Assembly: GCA_009839505.1 (NCBI GenBank)
Contig: VXPO01000175.1
Location: 1 to 54,582 of the forward strand
Origin: Gammaproteobacteria bacterium
Lineage (GTDB): Bacteria > Pseudomonadota > Gammaproteobacteria > Pseudomonadales > Azotimanducaceae
Length of the DNA: 54,582 nt
Direction: 5' to 3'
The position numbers were made by a program, and so were the translations under genes. Each line of letters opens with the position of its first letter. The first letter of the stretch is position 1. Below, piece by piece: positions 43,878 to 52,900 of this stretch. Below the pieces are notes generated by a model. It did no database searches, was not told the origin of the DNA, and saw nothing but the letters and a program-made list of their open reading frames with translations.

Positions 43878-45221
43878 ATGACCAATCCAACGTTCGACGA
43901 CGGGAAGTTCCTCGACCACGTCGACACTATTCGGAGTCAATGGGAGCACGCCCTGGCGGGCAACGGTTCGGATGCCGCCGTGGTTCCGGCCGGGATCGCA
44001 CAGATGTATTTCCAGGACGACCAAGCGCCGGCGTTCCATCCGAATCCCCACTTCGCACGCTTCTACCCCGACGACGACTGCGAGCAAAGCGTGCTGCTGG
44101 TACGCCGGGCGGAAAGACCCAAGCTCTACTTCCACCGGGAAGCCAGCTTCTGGCATCAACCACCGTCGCTTCCGGCGTGGGCCGGCGAGGCGTTCGAAGT
44201 CGAAGAGCACGACAACGACGAAGCGTTGATGAAGTCCCTGGTGCACGACTTGGCGAGCTTCGGACGGGTTGCCTTGGTGGGACCGGCCGAGTCGTACGAC
44301 CTCAACCTGCCGCTGGCCGCAGTAAACCCGAAGACCGTCGTCAACCGCCTGCAGTTCGCCCGCGCCCTCAAGACGCCGTTCGAACTCGCCCGGATGCGCG
44401 AAGCCACCGAGATCGGCGTGCGCGGGCACCTCGCCGCGCGGGATACCTTCCGCGACGGCGGCAGCGAGTTCGACATCCACATGGCGTACCTAGCGGCAAG
44501 CCGGCAGCAGGAAAGCAAGCTGCCCTACCCCAACATCATCGCCGTGAACGAGCACGCGGGGGTTCTCCACTACCAGCACTATGATCGGGCGCCGCCGGCC
44601 GAGGCACGCAGTTTCCTGATCGACGCGGGCGGCCGTTCTGGGGGCTATCACTCCGACATCACGCGCACGTACAGCGCAAAGCCTGGCGACGAGTTCGACG
44701 ATCTCATCGCCGCGCTGGACGAAAAGCAGCGGGCGGCCGTCGCCATGGTCCGGCCCGGACTGGCGTACGTGGACCTGCATGTGCACATGCACTGGGAGAT
44801 CGCTGAGTTGTTGACGCACTTCGGTTTCCTGCGCTGCAGCGCCGAGAGCGCCTACGAACAGTCAATCACGGGCAAGTTCTTTCCTCACGGTCTCGGCCAC
44901 CTGCTCGGTCTGCAGACCCACGATGTCGGCGGTCAGTTCATCAACGAGAACGGCGACATCGGCGAGCCGCCGGAACGATTCCCCAAGCTGCGCTTCACGC
45001 GCCCGCTGGAAACCGACCACGTGTTCACCGTCGAGCCGGGCCTGTATTTCATACCCGCACTGTTGGCGGAGCTCAAGGAGTCCGATGCCGCCGGCGACGT
45101 GGACTGGGCGAAGATCGAGGCGTTCATCCCCTGTGGCGGCGTGCGCATCGAGGACAACGTGCTGGTGACCGCAGACGGCGTGGAGAACCTCACCCGGCCG
45201 GCTTTCGAACGTCTCGACTGA
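43878..45221 (+). CDS. pepQ: Xaa-Pro dipeptidase (PepQ type, M24)
   Basis: A cytoplasmic metalloprotease that cleaves Xaa-Pro dipeptides. The 447-residue protein has the M24 pita-bread domain with all five metal ligands in place: D249 (FLIDAGGRSGG), D260 (YHSDITRTY), H341 (FFPHGLGHLLGL), E386 (TVEPGLYF) and E425 (GGVRIEDNVLV). Spacing matches E. coli PepQ (D246, D257, H339, E384, E423). Single gene. A GCCCC/GGGGC hairpin lies shortly after the stop. Confidence 0.93.
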   Translation: MTNPTFDDGKFLDHVDTIRSQWEHALAGNGSDAAVVPAGIAQMYFQDDQAPAFHPNPHFARFYPDDDCEQSVLLVRRAERPKLYFHREASFWHQPPSLPAWAGEAFEVEEHDNDEALMKSLVHDLASFGRVALVGPAESYDLNLPLAAVNPKTVVNRLQFARALKTPFELARMREATEIGVRGHLAARDTFRDGGSEFDIHMAYLAASRQQESKLPYPNIIAVNEHAGVLHYQHYDRAPPAEARSFLIDAGGRSGGYHSDITRTYSAKPGDEFDDLIAALDEKQRAAVAMVRPGLAYVDLHVHMHWEIAELLTHFGFLRCSAESAYEQSITGKFFPHGLGHLLGLQTHDVGGQFINENGDIGEPPERFPKLRFTRPLETDHVFTVEPGLYFIPALLAELKESDAAGDVDWAKIEAFIPCGGVRIEDNVLVTADGVENLTRPAFERLD

Positions 45222-45359
45222 TCACCGCGACACCCATGTGGGACTTTGCCCCGCGGGCGTGGGGCGAATGTCCTCGCTCGCGATGGGCCATCGGCTGATA
45301 CACGTCGGCGCCGCCGTGTGGTGTGCTCGCCGTTCCTCACGGTGGCAAGGGTGGCAAGA

Positions 45360-45707
45360 ATGAAGAACGAGTCCCCGGGTCGGCTGTTGTCGGTGACCTT
45401 CGAGGATGCCAAGGTCCTGCAGGCCGCGTACATGCCGTTCATCAAGAACGGCGGGCTGTTCATTCCCACCACGGAACGTTTCGATCTCGGCGACGAAGTG
45501 TTCGTGATGCTCCGTCTGCCCGGAGACGGCAGCGGAATACCGTTGGCGGGACGGGTCGTGTGGATCACCCCGGAAGGCGCCCAGGGCGGTCGGCAGGCGG
45601 GCATCGGGGTCCAACTGACCGAGCGCGACAACCTAGCGCGCCAGTGCATCGAGGAACACTTGGCGGGGCTCGACGACGTACCCGTGCGCGACAGCTACAC
45701 CCTGTAG
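45360..45707 (+). CDS. PilZ-domain protein
   Basis: 115 residues forming a single PilZ domain: LSVTFEDAKVLQAAYMPFIKNGGLFIPTT, GDEVFVMLRLPGDG, LAGRVVWITPEGAQGGRQAGIGVQLTE. It resembles the type IV pilus protein PilZ, which lacks the N-terminal RxxxR c-di-GMP motif; none is visible here either. In many gammaproteobacteria this gene follows holB on the same strand; here it faces holB tail to tail. The start is ATG 45360; an upstream open frame from 45246 is unconvincing. Confidence 0.85.
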   Translation: MKNESPGRLLSVTFEDAKVLQAAYMPFIKNGGLFIPTTERFDLGDEVFVMLRLPGDGSGIPLAGRVVWITPEGAQGGRQAGIGVQLTERDNLARQCIEEHLAGLDDVPVRDSYTL

Positions 45708-45745
45708 CAAGTGGCACATTCGGTACCCTCGCCCCTACGGCTTGA

Positions 45746-46651
45746 TCAGAGCTTCCTCAGTTTTATGTTCCGGGGCGGATCCATGGAGAGGTCGCGCCAC
45801 AAACGAGCCCACAGGAGCGCAAGACGCTGCAACTGCATGGATCGGTTCAGGCCGGTGTTGAGCAGAGCCGCCTGTCGAACCTCCAGCAGTTCCGCCGCGA
45901 AATCGAGGCCGAATTTGGCGCTCGCCATGGGCCATTGCCGTACCAGCCAATGCACGACCCGCAGCCACCGTTCTACGACATCGGACAGTGGTTCCTCGCG
46001 GTTGACCTGAGCCACGTCGTTCGCAGCCGCCGACGAACGCACGGCTTCCACGAGGACGGGCCACAGCGGCTGCTGCCCGGCTTGGGCAGCCGCGAGGATC
46101 GCGTAGGGAGCACTCCCATACTCGATCATGAACGCTTGAGCGAGATCCGCTTCGACACCGGATTCGACCAGCCAAGCCAGAACGTCCTCGGAGCTTCCCG
46201 GACGGATGACAACCCGCTGGCAACGGCTCCGAACCGTCAGCGGGAGGCGTTCGGGCGTTCCCGTGGCCAGTGCGATGAAACTCTCGGGAGGCGGCTCCTC
46301 CAGCGACTTCAACAGGGCGTTTGCGGCAAAGACGTTCATCCGGTCGGCCTCTTCGATGACGGCGATCTTGCGACCCGCAACCTGCGGGGTCTGCATCAGG
46401 AAGTCGATCAGCGTGCGGATCACGTCGATCCTGATGATGCCGCCATCGGGTGCGATCCAGCGTAGATCCGGGTGCGCGATCTCGCGTGCCTTGCCTTCGG
46501 GCGCGAGCCCCATGAGATCCAGCGCGATCGCGTTGGCCACGCGCTCTTCGCCCCATCCACCGGGACCCTGGATCAGGAGCGCGTGGGGCAAGCGCTCGCC
46601 GAGTCGCGCCACCGTTGCGATCGGTTCCTCAAGCCACGGCGGGTTGTTCAT
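45746..46651 (-). CDS. holB: DNA polymerase III delta-prime subunit
   Basis: The clamp-loader subunit delta-prime, 301 residues. LPHALLIQGPGGWGEERVANAIALDLMG is the degenerate P-loop region, HPDLRWI and GRKIAVIEEADRMNVFAANALLKSLEEPPPESFIALAT the AAA core, and TVRSRCQRVVIR the arginine-containing sensor. The zinc module cysteines usually found between the P-loop region and HPDL are missing; that segment here is LAPEGKAREIA. The ATG overlaps the tmk stop (ATGA). The longer frame to 46999 is a shadow of tmk. Confidence 0.88.
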   Translation of the reverse strand: MNNPPWLEEPIATVARLGERLPHALLIQGPGGWGEERVANAIALDLMGLAPEGKAREIAHPDLRWIAPDGGIIRIDVIRTLIDFLMQTPQVAGRKIAVIEEADRMNVFAANALLKSLEEPPPESFIALATGTPERLPLTVRSRCQRVVIRPGSSEDVLAWLVESGVEADLAQAFMIEYGSAPYAILAAAQAGQQPLWPVLVEAVRSSAAANDVAQVNREEPLSDVVERWLRVVHWLVRQWPMASAKFGLDFAAELLEVRQAALLNTGLNRSMQLQRLALLWARLWRDLSMDPPRNIKLRKL

Positions 46652-47271
46652 GAGCTCTCCATGAACCGCGATACCGCAGCGTGGATGTCCTGCCGCACCC
46701 GAGCGAGTTCCCGACTCGCATCGATGCTGATAATCCGGTCGTACGCGTCCGCACGCTCCCTGTAGACCGCGCGCACGCGTTCGAAGAAAGCTCTGTCCTC
46801 CCGCTCGAAGCGGTCGAGCCCCCGCCCCGCCAGTCGTGGAGAGGCGACCGCCGTGGGGACGTCGAGGTAGAGCGTGAGATCCGGCCAGCGATCGCCGTGT
46901 ACGAGTTCGGCGAGCTGTTCGACGAGGGCACGGTCGACGCCCCGGCCCCCGGCCTGGTACGCGAAGGTCGAGTCCGTGAACCGTTCGCACACGACCCATC
47001 GGCCGGCGTGGAGACTGGGTTCGATCACCATGGCCAAATGCTGGGCGCGGGCAGCAAAGATCAGCAGGGTCTCAGTCAGCGGATCCACTGTTTCGTCCCG
47101 CCTGGCGAGAAGTATGGACCTCACTTCCTCCGCCAGCGGCGTGCCGCCGGGCTCCCGCGTGGCCACTGCATCCAAGCCACGACCCTTGAGGAACTCGACG
47201 ACGAAGTCCGCGTTGGTGCTCTTGCCGGCGCCCTCGCCCCCTTCGATGGTGATGAACCGGCCCCGAAGCAT
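46648..47271 (-). CDS. tmk: Thymidylate kinase
   Basis: Phosphorylates dTMP to dTDP with ATP. The 207-residue protein has the P-loop EGGEGAGKST at 10-19, TREPGGTPLAEEVR, the CERFTDSTFAYQAGGRG dTMP-binding stretch (ERF in the usual DRx position) and LYLDVP. The start at 47271 follows the mltG stop by 4 bp; its stop overlaps the holB start. This mltG-tmk-holB order is typical of gammaproteobacteria. Confidence 0.94.
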   Translation of the reverse strand: MLRGRFITIEGGEGAGKSTNADFVVEFLKGRGLDAVATREPGGTPLAEEVRSILLARRDETVDPLTETLLIFAARAQHLAMVIEPSLHAGRWVVCERFTDSTFAYQAGGRGVDRALVEQLAELVHGDRWPDLTLYLDVPTAVASPRLAGRGLDRFEREDRAFFERVRAVYRERADAYDRIISIDASRELARVRQDIHAAVSRFMESS

Positions 47272-47275
47272 CGGC

Positions 47276-48274
47276 CTACCGCTGGTAACGCCGGACGGCC
47301 CTGTTGTGATCTTCGAGTTCCACGGAGAATTCGCTCGTGCCGTCGCCCCGGGACACGAAGTAGAGCTCGTCGCCGTCCGCGGGGTGAAGAGCCGCCTCGA
47401 TCGCCGCACGCCCGGGGAGCGCGATCGGGGTGGGCGGCAATCCGTAGTGCCGGTATGTGTTGTATTCGTTCCCGGACTCGGCGAGGTGGGCTTTGGTCAG
47501 TTTGCCGCCGAACGCCGACCCGAGCCCGTAGATGACCGTCGGATCGGACTGCAGCCTCCATCCCTTGGCGAGCCGGCGGACGAATACCCCGGCGACCCGG
47601 GGACGATCCTCGGCGTGTCCTGTTTCCTTCTCGATGATGGAGGCGAGAGTCAGCGCCTCGTCCGACGTCCTGAGCGTCGTGTCCCTGTCGCGTCCGGACC
47701 AGCACTCCTCGAGAACGGTCTTCATCCTGTGGTTGGCGCGCCGTAGCAACGACGACGCCTTGTGGCCGCGTTCGAACTGGTAGGTGTCGGGGAAGAACCT
47801 GCCCTCCGGATCGTCCCGCGGCAGCCCGAGGTGCTCCATGAGGTCTGTGCGTGCCACGCCGGCGAGATCGAATTCGATCCTGGAATCCGCCTTCAATCCC
47901 TTGAGCAACGCGGCAACCGTGCTTCCCTCGACGATCAGCAAGCGGTGCCTGACCACGTCGCCGCGGGTCAGGCGGCCAAGCAACCCGCGTGGCGTCTCAC
48001 CCGGTGCCACCCGGTACTCGCCGCTTTGCACGGCCGTCTGCAGGCCGAGCTTCTGCGCGAGTTGGGAGAAGAGCCAGCGGTTCGCCACACCCCGTTCGTC
48101 GAGCATCCGGGCCAACGTGCTGAAGGGTGAGTCAGGCTCGACGATGAACACCGTCTCGTCGGCGACCGGCAGCGGTTCCGTGGACCAACGTTCGAGATAG
48201 ACCTGAAACCCCGCGAGGAATGCAACGCCGAGCACGATTACGGCTGCGGGGAGCAGCAGGATGCGGTTTCTCAC
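47276..48274 (-). CDS. mltG: Endolytic murein transglycosylase MltG
   Basis: A bitopic inner-membrane lytic transglycosylase that cuts nascent glycan strands and so sets their length. The 332-residue protein has a transmembrane segment near 7-25, a LysM-like part (FSTLARMLDERGVANRWLF) and the YceG domain with ASIIEKETG; E217 is equivalent to the catalytic E218 of E. coli. RLQSDPTVIYGLG and YNTYRHYGLPPTPIALPG are further signatures. GTG start with GGAGGA just upstream. pabC, often between fabF and mltG, is absent. Confidence 0.94.
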   Translation of the reverse strand: MRNRILLLPAAVIVLGVAFLAGFQVYLERWSTEPLPVADETVFIVEPDSPFSTLARMLDERGVANRWLFSQLAQKLGLQTAVQSGEYRVAPGETPRGLLGRLTRGDVVRHRLLIVEGSTVAALLKGLKADSRIEFDLAGVARTDLMEHLGLPRDDPEGRFFPDTYQFERGHKASSLLRRANHRMKTVLEECWSGRDRDTTLRTSDEALTLASIIEKETGHAEDRPRVAGVFVRRLAKGWRLQSDPTVIYGLGSAFGGKLTKAHLAESGNEYNTYRHYGLPPTPIALPGRAAIEAALHPADGDELYFVSRGDGTSEFSVELEDHNRAVRRYQR

Positions 48275-48320
48275 TACGTCCTCCGATGGAGGGGTTCCCG
48301 GGCCGCAAACCGGCAGTGAT

Positions 48321-49553
48321 TCACACTTCGGAGAATATCAGGGTGCCGTTGGTGCCGCCGAAACCGAAGGAGTTGGACAATGCCGCGCGGATGGGCACGT
48401 CCCGGGGTTCGTGCGGCACATAGTCGAGATCGCACTCGGGGTCGGGGTTGTCGAGGTTGATGGTCGGCGGCGCGATGTTCTTCGCCACGGCAAGAGCCGT
48501 GAAGATGCCTTCGACGGCCCCCGCCGCGCCGAGAAGGTGACCGATCATCGACTTGGTCGAACTGATCGCCACGTCCGTGTTGTCGCCGAACACCGCCTTG
48601 ATCGACAACGTCTCGGCTATGTCGCCTTGGGGCGTGGAGGTGCCGTGCGCATTGATGTAGTCGATGTCGTCCACACCGAGGTCGGCGTCGGCCAAGGCGT
48701 TGCGCATCGACGTCACGGCCCCATGGCCGTCGTCCGGAGGGCTGGTGATATGGAACGCATCGGCGCTCATGCCGAAGCCCACGAGTTCACAGTAGATCGA
48801 CGCCCCGCGGGCGCGGGCATGGTCGTAGTCTTCGATGATCAGCACGCCTGCCCCATCGCCGAGAACGAACCCGTCCCGGTCGCGGTCCCAAGGGCGGCTG
48901 GCGTGTTCGGGGTCCTCGTTGCGCGTTGACAGCGCCTTCATGGACGCGAATCCGGCAACTGTGACGGGCGACGTGGCCTGCTCGGCGCCACCGACCACCA
49001 TGACGTCCGCTTCGCCGTTCTGGATCATGCGCATGCCGAAGCCGATGTTGTGCGTTCCCGTGGTACAAGCGGTGACGACGGCGATGTTGGGTCCACGGAA
49101 ACCGTACTGGATCGACAGCTTGCCGGCGATCATGTTGATGATGCTCGACGGCACGAAGAACGGGGATACCCGTCCTGGACCCCGGTCCATGCAGGTCGAG
49201 TGGGTCGCCTCGATGGTGTTGATGCCACCGATGCCGGAGCCGATGGCAACCCCGACACGGTCTCCATCGACCCCGTTGTCGATGCCAGCATCGCGCACCG
49301 CCTGGATGCCGGCGATGAGACCGTACTGGATGAAGGCGTCGAGCCGGCGCGCCTCCTTGCGTTCGAGGTATTCGTCGACGGCGAGATCCCTGACACCGGC
49401 ACCGATGGTCACGCTATGACCACTGGTGTCGAAGTCGGTGATCGTGCGCGCACCGCTCATCCCCGCTATGGCGTTGTTCCAGCCCTCCTCGACGCTGTTG
49501 CCAATGGGCGACAGCATGCCGAGACCGGTAACAACGACTCGTCGTCTATTCAT
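48321..49553 (-). CDS. fabF: 3-oxoacyl-ACP synthase II (KAS II)
   Basis: Condenses malonyl-ACP with acyl-ACP in fatty acid elongation. The 410-residue protein (from MNRRRVVVTGLGMLSP) has the catalytic triad Cys163 (TACTTGTHNIG), His in NAHGTSTPQGD and His in KSMIGHLLGAAGAVE. The position after acpP is the standard order. A second ATG three codons upstream (49562) is in frame, with no better ribosome site. Confidence 0.95.
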   Translation of the reverse strand: MNRRRVVVTGLGMLSPIGNSVEEGWNNAIAGMSGARTITDFDTSGHSVTIGAGVRDLAVDEYLERKEARRLDAFIQYGLIAGIQAVRDAGIDNGVDGDRVGVAIGSGIGGINTIEATHSTCMDRGPGRVSPFFVPSSIINMIAGKLSIQYGFRGPNIAVVTACTTGTHNIGFGMRMIQNGEADVMVVGGAEQATSPVTVAGFASMKALSTRNEDPEHASRPWDRDRDGFVLGDGAGVLIIEDYDHARARGASIYCELVGFGMSADAFHITSPPDDGHGAVTSMRNALADADLGVDDIDYINAHGTSTPQGDIAETLSIKAVFGDNTDVAISSTKSMIGHLLGAAGAVEGIFTALAVAKNIAPPTINLDNPDPECDLDYVPHEPRDVPIRAALSNSFGFGGTNGTLIFSEV

Positions 49554-49601
49554 GCGGGTCATGCGGGGAGATGCGTCCAGGCGCGGTGCGAGCCGTCAGG
49601 A

Positions 49602-49835
49602 CTATTGGTGAGCCAGGATGTAGTCGATGGCCTCCCGGACCGTGGTGATGTTTTCCGCTTCCTCGTCCGGGATCTCGGTCTCGAATTCCTCTTCGAGGGC
49701 CATCACGAGTTCCACCGTATCCAACGAGTCTGCACCGAGATCGTCGACAAACGACGCCTCGTCCTTGACCTCCTCTTCCTTGACCCCCAATTGCTCGCAA
49801 ATGAGTCTTTTGACGCGTTCGTCGACACTGCTCAT
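49602..49835 (-). CDS. acpP: Acyl carrier protein
   Basis: The 77-residue acidic carrier of growing acyl chains. The 4'-phosphopantetheine attachment serine is S37 in [15 protein letters not shown] 49835 is preceded by AAAGGAG. It is the most highly expressed gene expected in this cluster, and the 293-bp gap before it holds an attenuator-like set of hairpins, so its expression is probably adjusted separately from fabD-fabG. Confidence 0.97.
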   Translation of the reverse strand: MSSVDERVKRLICEQLGVKEEEVKDEASFVDDLGADSLDTVELVMALEEEFETEIPDEEAENITTVREAIDYILAHQ

Positions 49836-50050
49836 GGTTCGAGACTCCTTTTCAAGTACTCACGTGTTCCCATACCCATACCGACGAAGTCGGAGGCGCG
49901 CCCGCCAACCGCCGCGGGTGCATCTCTTGCGCGACCACGTGGCAGCTGCGCGCGCGACGACCCTACAACCACAGTCCGGCGCTGCGGGCGCGTAAGTGTA
50001 TCCGCTTTTGCCACACCCTGCGCAGGCCGCACGCGCCCTGCGGCCAGGTT

Positions 50051-50118
50051 AAAAACGTCCGGGCGCGGCTGACCACAACGCGCCCCCATGGGCGCGCGAA
50101 CGCGCCCGCACGGGCGCG
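50051..50118 (-). promoter_or_regulatory. Five-segment alternating hairpin set with terminal U-tract between fabG and acpP
   Basis: Read on the minus strand after the fabG stop, five 7-mers alternate exactly: CGCGCCC (50118-50112), GGGCGCG (50107-50101), CGCGCCC (50096-50090), GGGCGCG (50085-50079), CGCGCCC (50067-50061). Each can pair with the next; loops are 4, 4, 4 and 11 nt. The 4:5 stem is followed by GGACG and TTTTT (50055-50051), an intrinsic terminator shape; 3:4 pairing would prevent it. The rest of the gap (49836-50050) holds a TACACT box near 50003 but no gene. Confidence 0.65.
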
Positions 50119-50128
50119 CGGTCGCCCC

Positions 50129-50866
50129 CTACGCGAAGTGCAGGCCGCCGTTGACGTGCAGCGTCTCGCCCGTGAGGTAGGCGGCTGCGTCGCTCACTAG
50201 GAAGGACACGGCATGGGCCACATCGTCGACGCTCCCCATGCGCCCGAGCGCCGTCCGATCCACCATGGCCTGGCGCTGCTCGTCGCTGAGTTCGCGGGTC
50301 ATGTCCGTGTCGATGAACCCCGGCGCCACCGCGTTCACGGTGATGCCGCGGCTACCCACCTCCTGGGCCAGCGAGCGTGTGAGCGCCTCGACGCCGGCCT
50401 TGGTTGCCGCGTAGTTGGCCTGTCCAGCGTTCCCCATCCGGGCAACAACCGAACTCAGGTTGACGATCCGTCCCCAACGGGCGCGCATCATTCCTCGGAG
50501 CAGCGCGCGGCAGAGCCGATACGCTCCCGTGAGATTGGTGTCGAGGACGCCGGACCACTGCTCCGGCGTCATGCGCAGCAGCAGGTTGTCCCGGGTGACA
50601 CCGGCGTTGTTGACCAAGACCAGGGGCGCCCCGAAACGCTCCTGTACATCGGCTACACCCTGCTCTACGGAAGCGTCGTCCTCGACGCGCATCTCGATTC
50701 CGGCACCGGCGTCTCCGAGAGACTTAGCGATTCCCGCCGCACCCGGAGCGGTCGTGGCGGTACCCACGATGAACAGACCGTCGGCTGCGAGCTGGGCGGC
50801 GATGGCCCTGCCGATGCCACGGCTGGCACCGGTGACCAGGGCAACCTTGCGTTCGCCGACGCTCAC
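50129..50866 (-). CDS. fabG: 3-oxoacyl-ACP reductase
   Basis: Reduces 3-oxoacyl-ACP with NADPH. The 245-residue SDR has TGASRGIGRAIA at 12-23, VNNAGVTRDNLLLRM, the catalytic Ser in NLSSVVARMGNAGQANYAATKAG and the Tyr/Lys of YAATK. The start is GTG 50866, which overlaps the fabD stop (GTGA); the frame extending to 51031 is a shadow within fabD. Confidence 0.95.
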   Translation of the reverse strand: MSVGERKVALVTGASRGIGRAIAAQLAADGLFIVGTATTAPGAAGIAKSLGDAGAGIEMRVEDDASVEQGVADVQERFGAPLVLVNNAGVTRDNLLLRMTPEQWSGVLDTNLTGAYRLCRALLRGMMRARWGRIVNLSSVVARMGNAGQANYAATKAGVEALTRSLAQEVGSRGITVNAVAPGFIDTDMTRELSDEQRQAMVDRTALGRMGSVDDVAHAVSFLVSDAAAYLTGETLHVNGGLHFA

Positions 50867-51789
50867 GCCTTGGCCCCCAACGCGGTCGCGAGCCGGTCGA
50901 TGTTGTCGATGGGATATACATTGAGCGACCGGTCGATGCGTCGCGCGAGCCCAGCGAGGACGTTGCCGGGGCCGCACTCCACGAAGTTGCGGACCCCGAA
51001 GGTAGCCATGGCGCTCACCGATTGGGACCACTGCACGGGGGATACCAGCTGCGCGATCAGGTTCTTGCGGATCGTGGCCGCGTCCGAAGCCGGCTGCGCC
51101 GTGACGTTCTGCACGACGGGAACGGTCGGGTCGCGCATCTCGATCGCATCGAGCAATTCGGCCAGCGGCCGAGCCGCAGGCGTCATCAATTCACAGTGGG
51201 AGGGGACGCTGACGTCGAGAGGAACGGCACGCCGGGCGCCACGGTCCTTGCAGACCTCCACGGCCGCGTCCACCGGAGCCCGGGCTCCGGCGATGACCAC
51301 TTGGCCCGGGGAGTTGTAGTTGGCGGGGGTCACGACACCCTCGACCGAGGCGCAGCAGGCCGACACGACCTCGTCGTCGAGTCCGAGTATCGCCGCCATG
51401 GCACCCTCTCCGGCTGGCACGGCCTCCTGCATCAGCTTTCCCCGCTCGTGGACCAGGCGGACGGCGTCGCCGAAGTCCAGCACGCCGGCCGCCACTAGAG
51501 CCGCGTACTCCCCTAGGCTGTGCCCGGCGACGACGGCGGGCGCGGGACCACCCCGCTTCATCCACACATCGTGCAGTGCGGCGGACACCGCCACCAACGC
51601 CGGTTGGGTGACGGCGGTTTGGTTCAAGCGGTCCTCGGGTCCTTCGCGGATGATGCCGGCGAGGTCGAAATCCACCACAGCCGACGCCGCTTCGAGACGC
51701 TCCCCGACGATGCCTTCCTCGGCTGCGATGTCGGCGATCATCCCGACCGCCTGTGCACCCTGTCCGGGAAACAAGAAACCCCAACTCAT
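50863..51789 (-). CDS. fabD: Malonyl-CoA:ACP transacylase
   Basis: Transfers malonyl from CoA to ACP. The 308-residue protein begins with the family GFLFPGQGAQAVGM; the nucleophile S91 is in VVAGHSLGEYAAL, and the catalytic His is in VSVPSHCELM. GGGAGG lies upstream of ATG 51789. Between plsX and fabG in the conserved order; fabH, often found here, is absent from the window. Confidence 0.95.
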   Translation of the reverse strand: MSWGFLFPGQGAQAVGMIADIAAEEGIVGERLEAASAVVDFDLAGIIREGPEDRLNQTAVTQPALVAVSAALHDVWMKRGGPAPAVVAGHSLGEYAALVAAGVLDFGDAVRLVHERGKLMQEAVPAGEGAMAAILGLDDEVVSACCASVEGVVTPANYNSPGQVVIAGARAPVDAAVEVCKDRGARRAVPLDVSVPSHCELMTPAARPLAELLDAIEMRDPTVPVVQNVTAQPASDAATIRKNLIAQLVSPVQWSQSVSAMATFGVRNFVECGPGNVLAGLARRIDRSLNVYPIDNIDRLATALGAKA

Positions 51790-51808
51790 TCAACGCCTCC
51801 CACGAACG

Positions 51809-52879
51809 TTATTGAACGCCGGCCGCGATGCGGGCCACGGAACCCGTCGCGAGCGCGCCTATGGCTTGTCGAACCGCGCTGGCGAATCCCGTGCGATCCG
51901 CCCCGCCGTGACTCTTCACGACCACTCCGGCAACGCCCAAGAGGCTCGCGCCGTTGTAGGTCTGCGGATTGTACGCATCCCGAACTCGGTCCAGACGCTT
52001 GTGCAACATCGCCTTGGCCAAGGCGACCCCGGGTGATGTGTCGGCGAGTTCCTTCGCAAGCAGGTAGCGCGCCATCTGCGCCGCTCCCTCCGACGCCTTG
52101 AGCGCGATGTTGCCGGCGAAGCCGTCGGTGACGACGATGTCGGTGGCACCGTCGAACAGGCGATGCGGTTCGATGAATCCCGCATATTGGACCCGCTCGT
52201 CCGCCTCCAGCAGGCGTGCTGCGGAGCGCACCTCGGGCGGACCCTTGCTGACCTCCGAACCGATGTTGAGCAGGCCGACGGAGGGCGACAGGCCCACCTC
52301 CTCCTCGTCCCGCTCGCCAAGGGCGGCGGCCGAGCCCATCAGGGCGAATTGATGCAGCTGCTCCGACGACGAGCCGATGTTTGCACCCAAGTCGAGCATG
52401 CGGAAGCGGCCGCCGTCCGCCGCGCCAAGTGTCTTGATGATGGCCGGTCGCCTAACTCCCGCCAGCAACCCCACAAGGTGGCGTGACAGGGCTACCAGCG
52501 CGCCGGTACTCCCGGCACTGACCACGGCATCGGCATCGCCCCTGGCCAAGGCGTCGACCGCAGCGCGCATCGACGAGGCCATCGCACCGCGCAGCGTGGC
52601 GCGGAGCGGATCCTCCACTTCGAGCCGACGCGGGGAATGCACGACATCGTGACCGGTTCCCTCCAGCAACGGGGCGACGACAGCCGCATCGCCGAAGAAC
52701 GTGAACGCCGGTACGGGTGGCGTTGGCCCGGTGCCTCTCGCCGATACACCCGAGTCGGTTCCCGCACGCTGCACGCTGCTTGCACAACCGACCGCATCCA
52801 AAGCCGCCGACACCAGGACGGTCGGCGAGGCATCGCCCCCCAACGTATCGATGGCGATGCGAATGGGATCGTCCGCGAT
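51809..52879 (-). CDS. plsX: Phosphate acyltransferase PlsX, non-standard start codon
   Basis: Makes acyl-phosphate from acyl-ACP for phospholipid synthesis. GGDASP, SAGSTGALVALSRHLVG, MLDLGANIGSSSEQLHQFALMG and VVTDGFAGNIALKASEG are PlsX motifs. The first ordinary start is TTG 52843, which would remove the conserved first strand RIAIDTLGGD. Upstream in the same frame, back to the rpmF TAA, there is no ATG, GTG or TTG. ATC at 52879 lies 6 nt after GGGAGG and yields 356 residues, the E. coli length; ATT 52864 is another option. I therefore infer a rare ATC or ATT start. Family call very safe; start uncertain. Confidence 0.88.
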   Translation of the reverse strand: MADDPIRIAIDTLGGDASPTVLVSAALDAVGCASSVQRAGTDSGVSARGTGPTPPVPAFTFFGDAAVVAPLLEGTGHDVVHSPRRLEVEDPLRATLRGAMASSMRAAVDALARGDADAVVSAGSTGALVALSRHLVGLLAGVRRPAIIKTLGAADGGRFRMLDLGANIGSSSEQLHQFALMGSAAALGERDEEEVGLSPSVGLLNIGSEVSKGPPEVRSAARLLEADERVQYAGFIEPHRLFDGATDIVVTDGFAGNIALKASEGAAQMARYLLAKELADTSPGVALAKAMLHKRLDRVRDAYNPQTYNGASLLGVAGVVVKSHGGADRTGFASAVRQAIGALATGSVARIAAGVQ

Positions 52880-52900
52880 GCCGGACCTCCCGCGAGTCGT

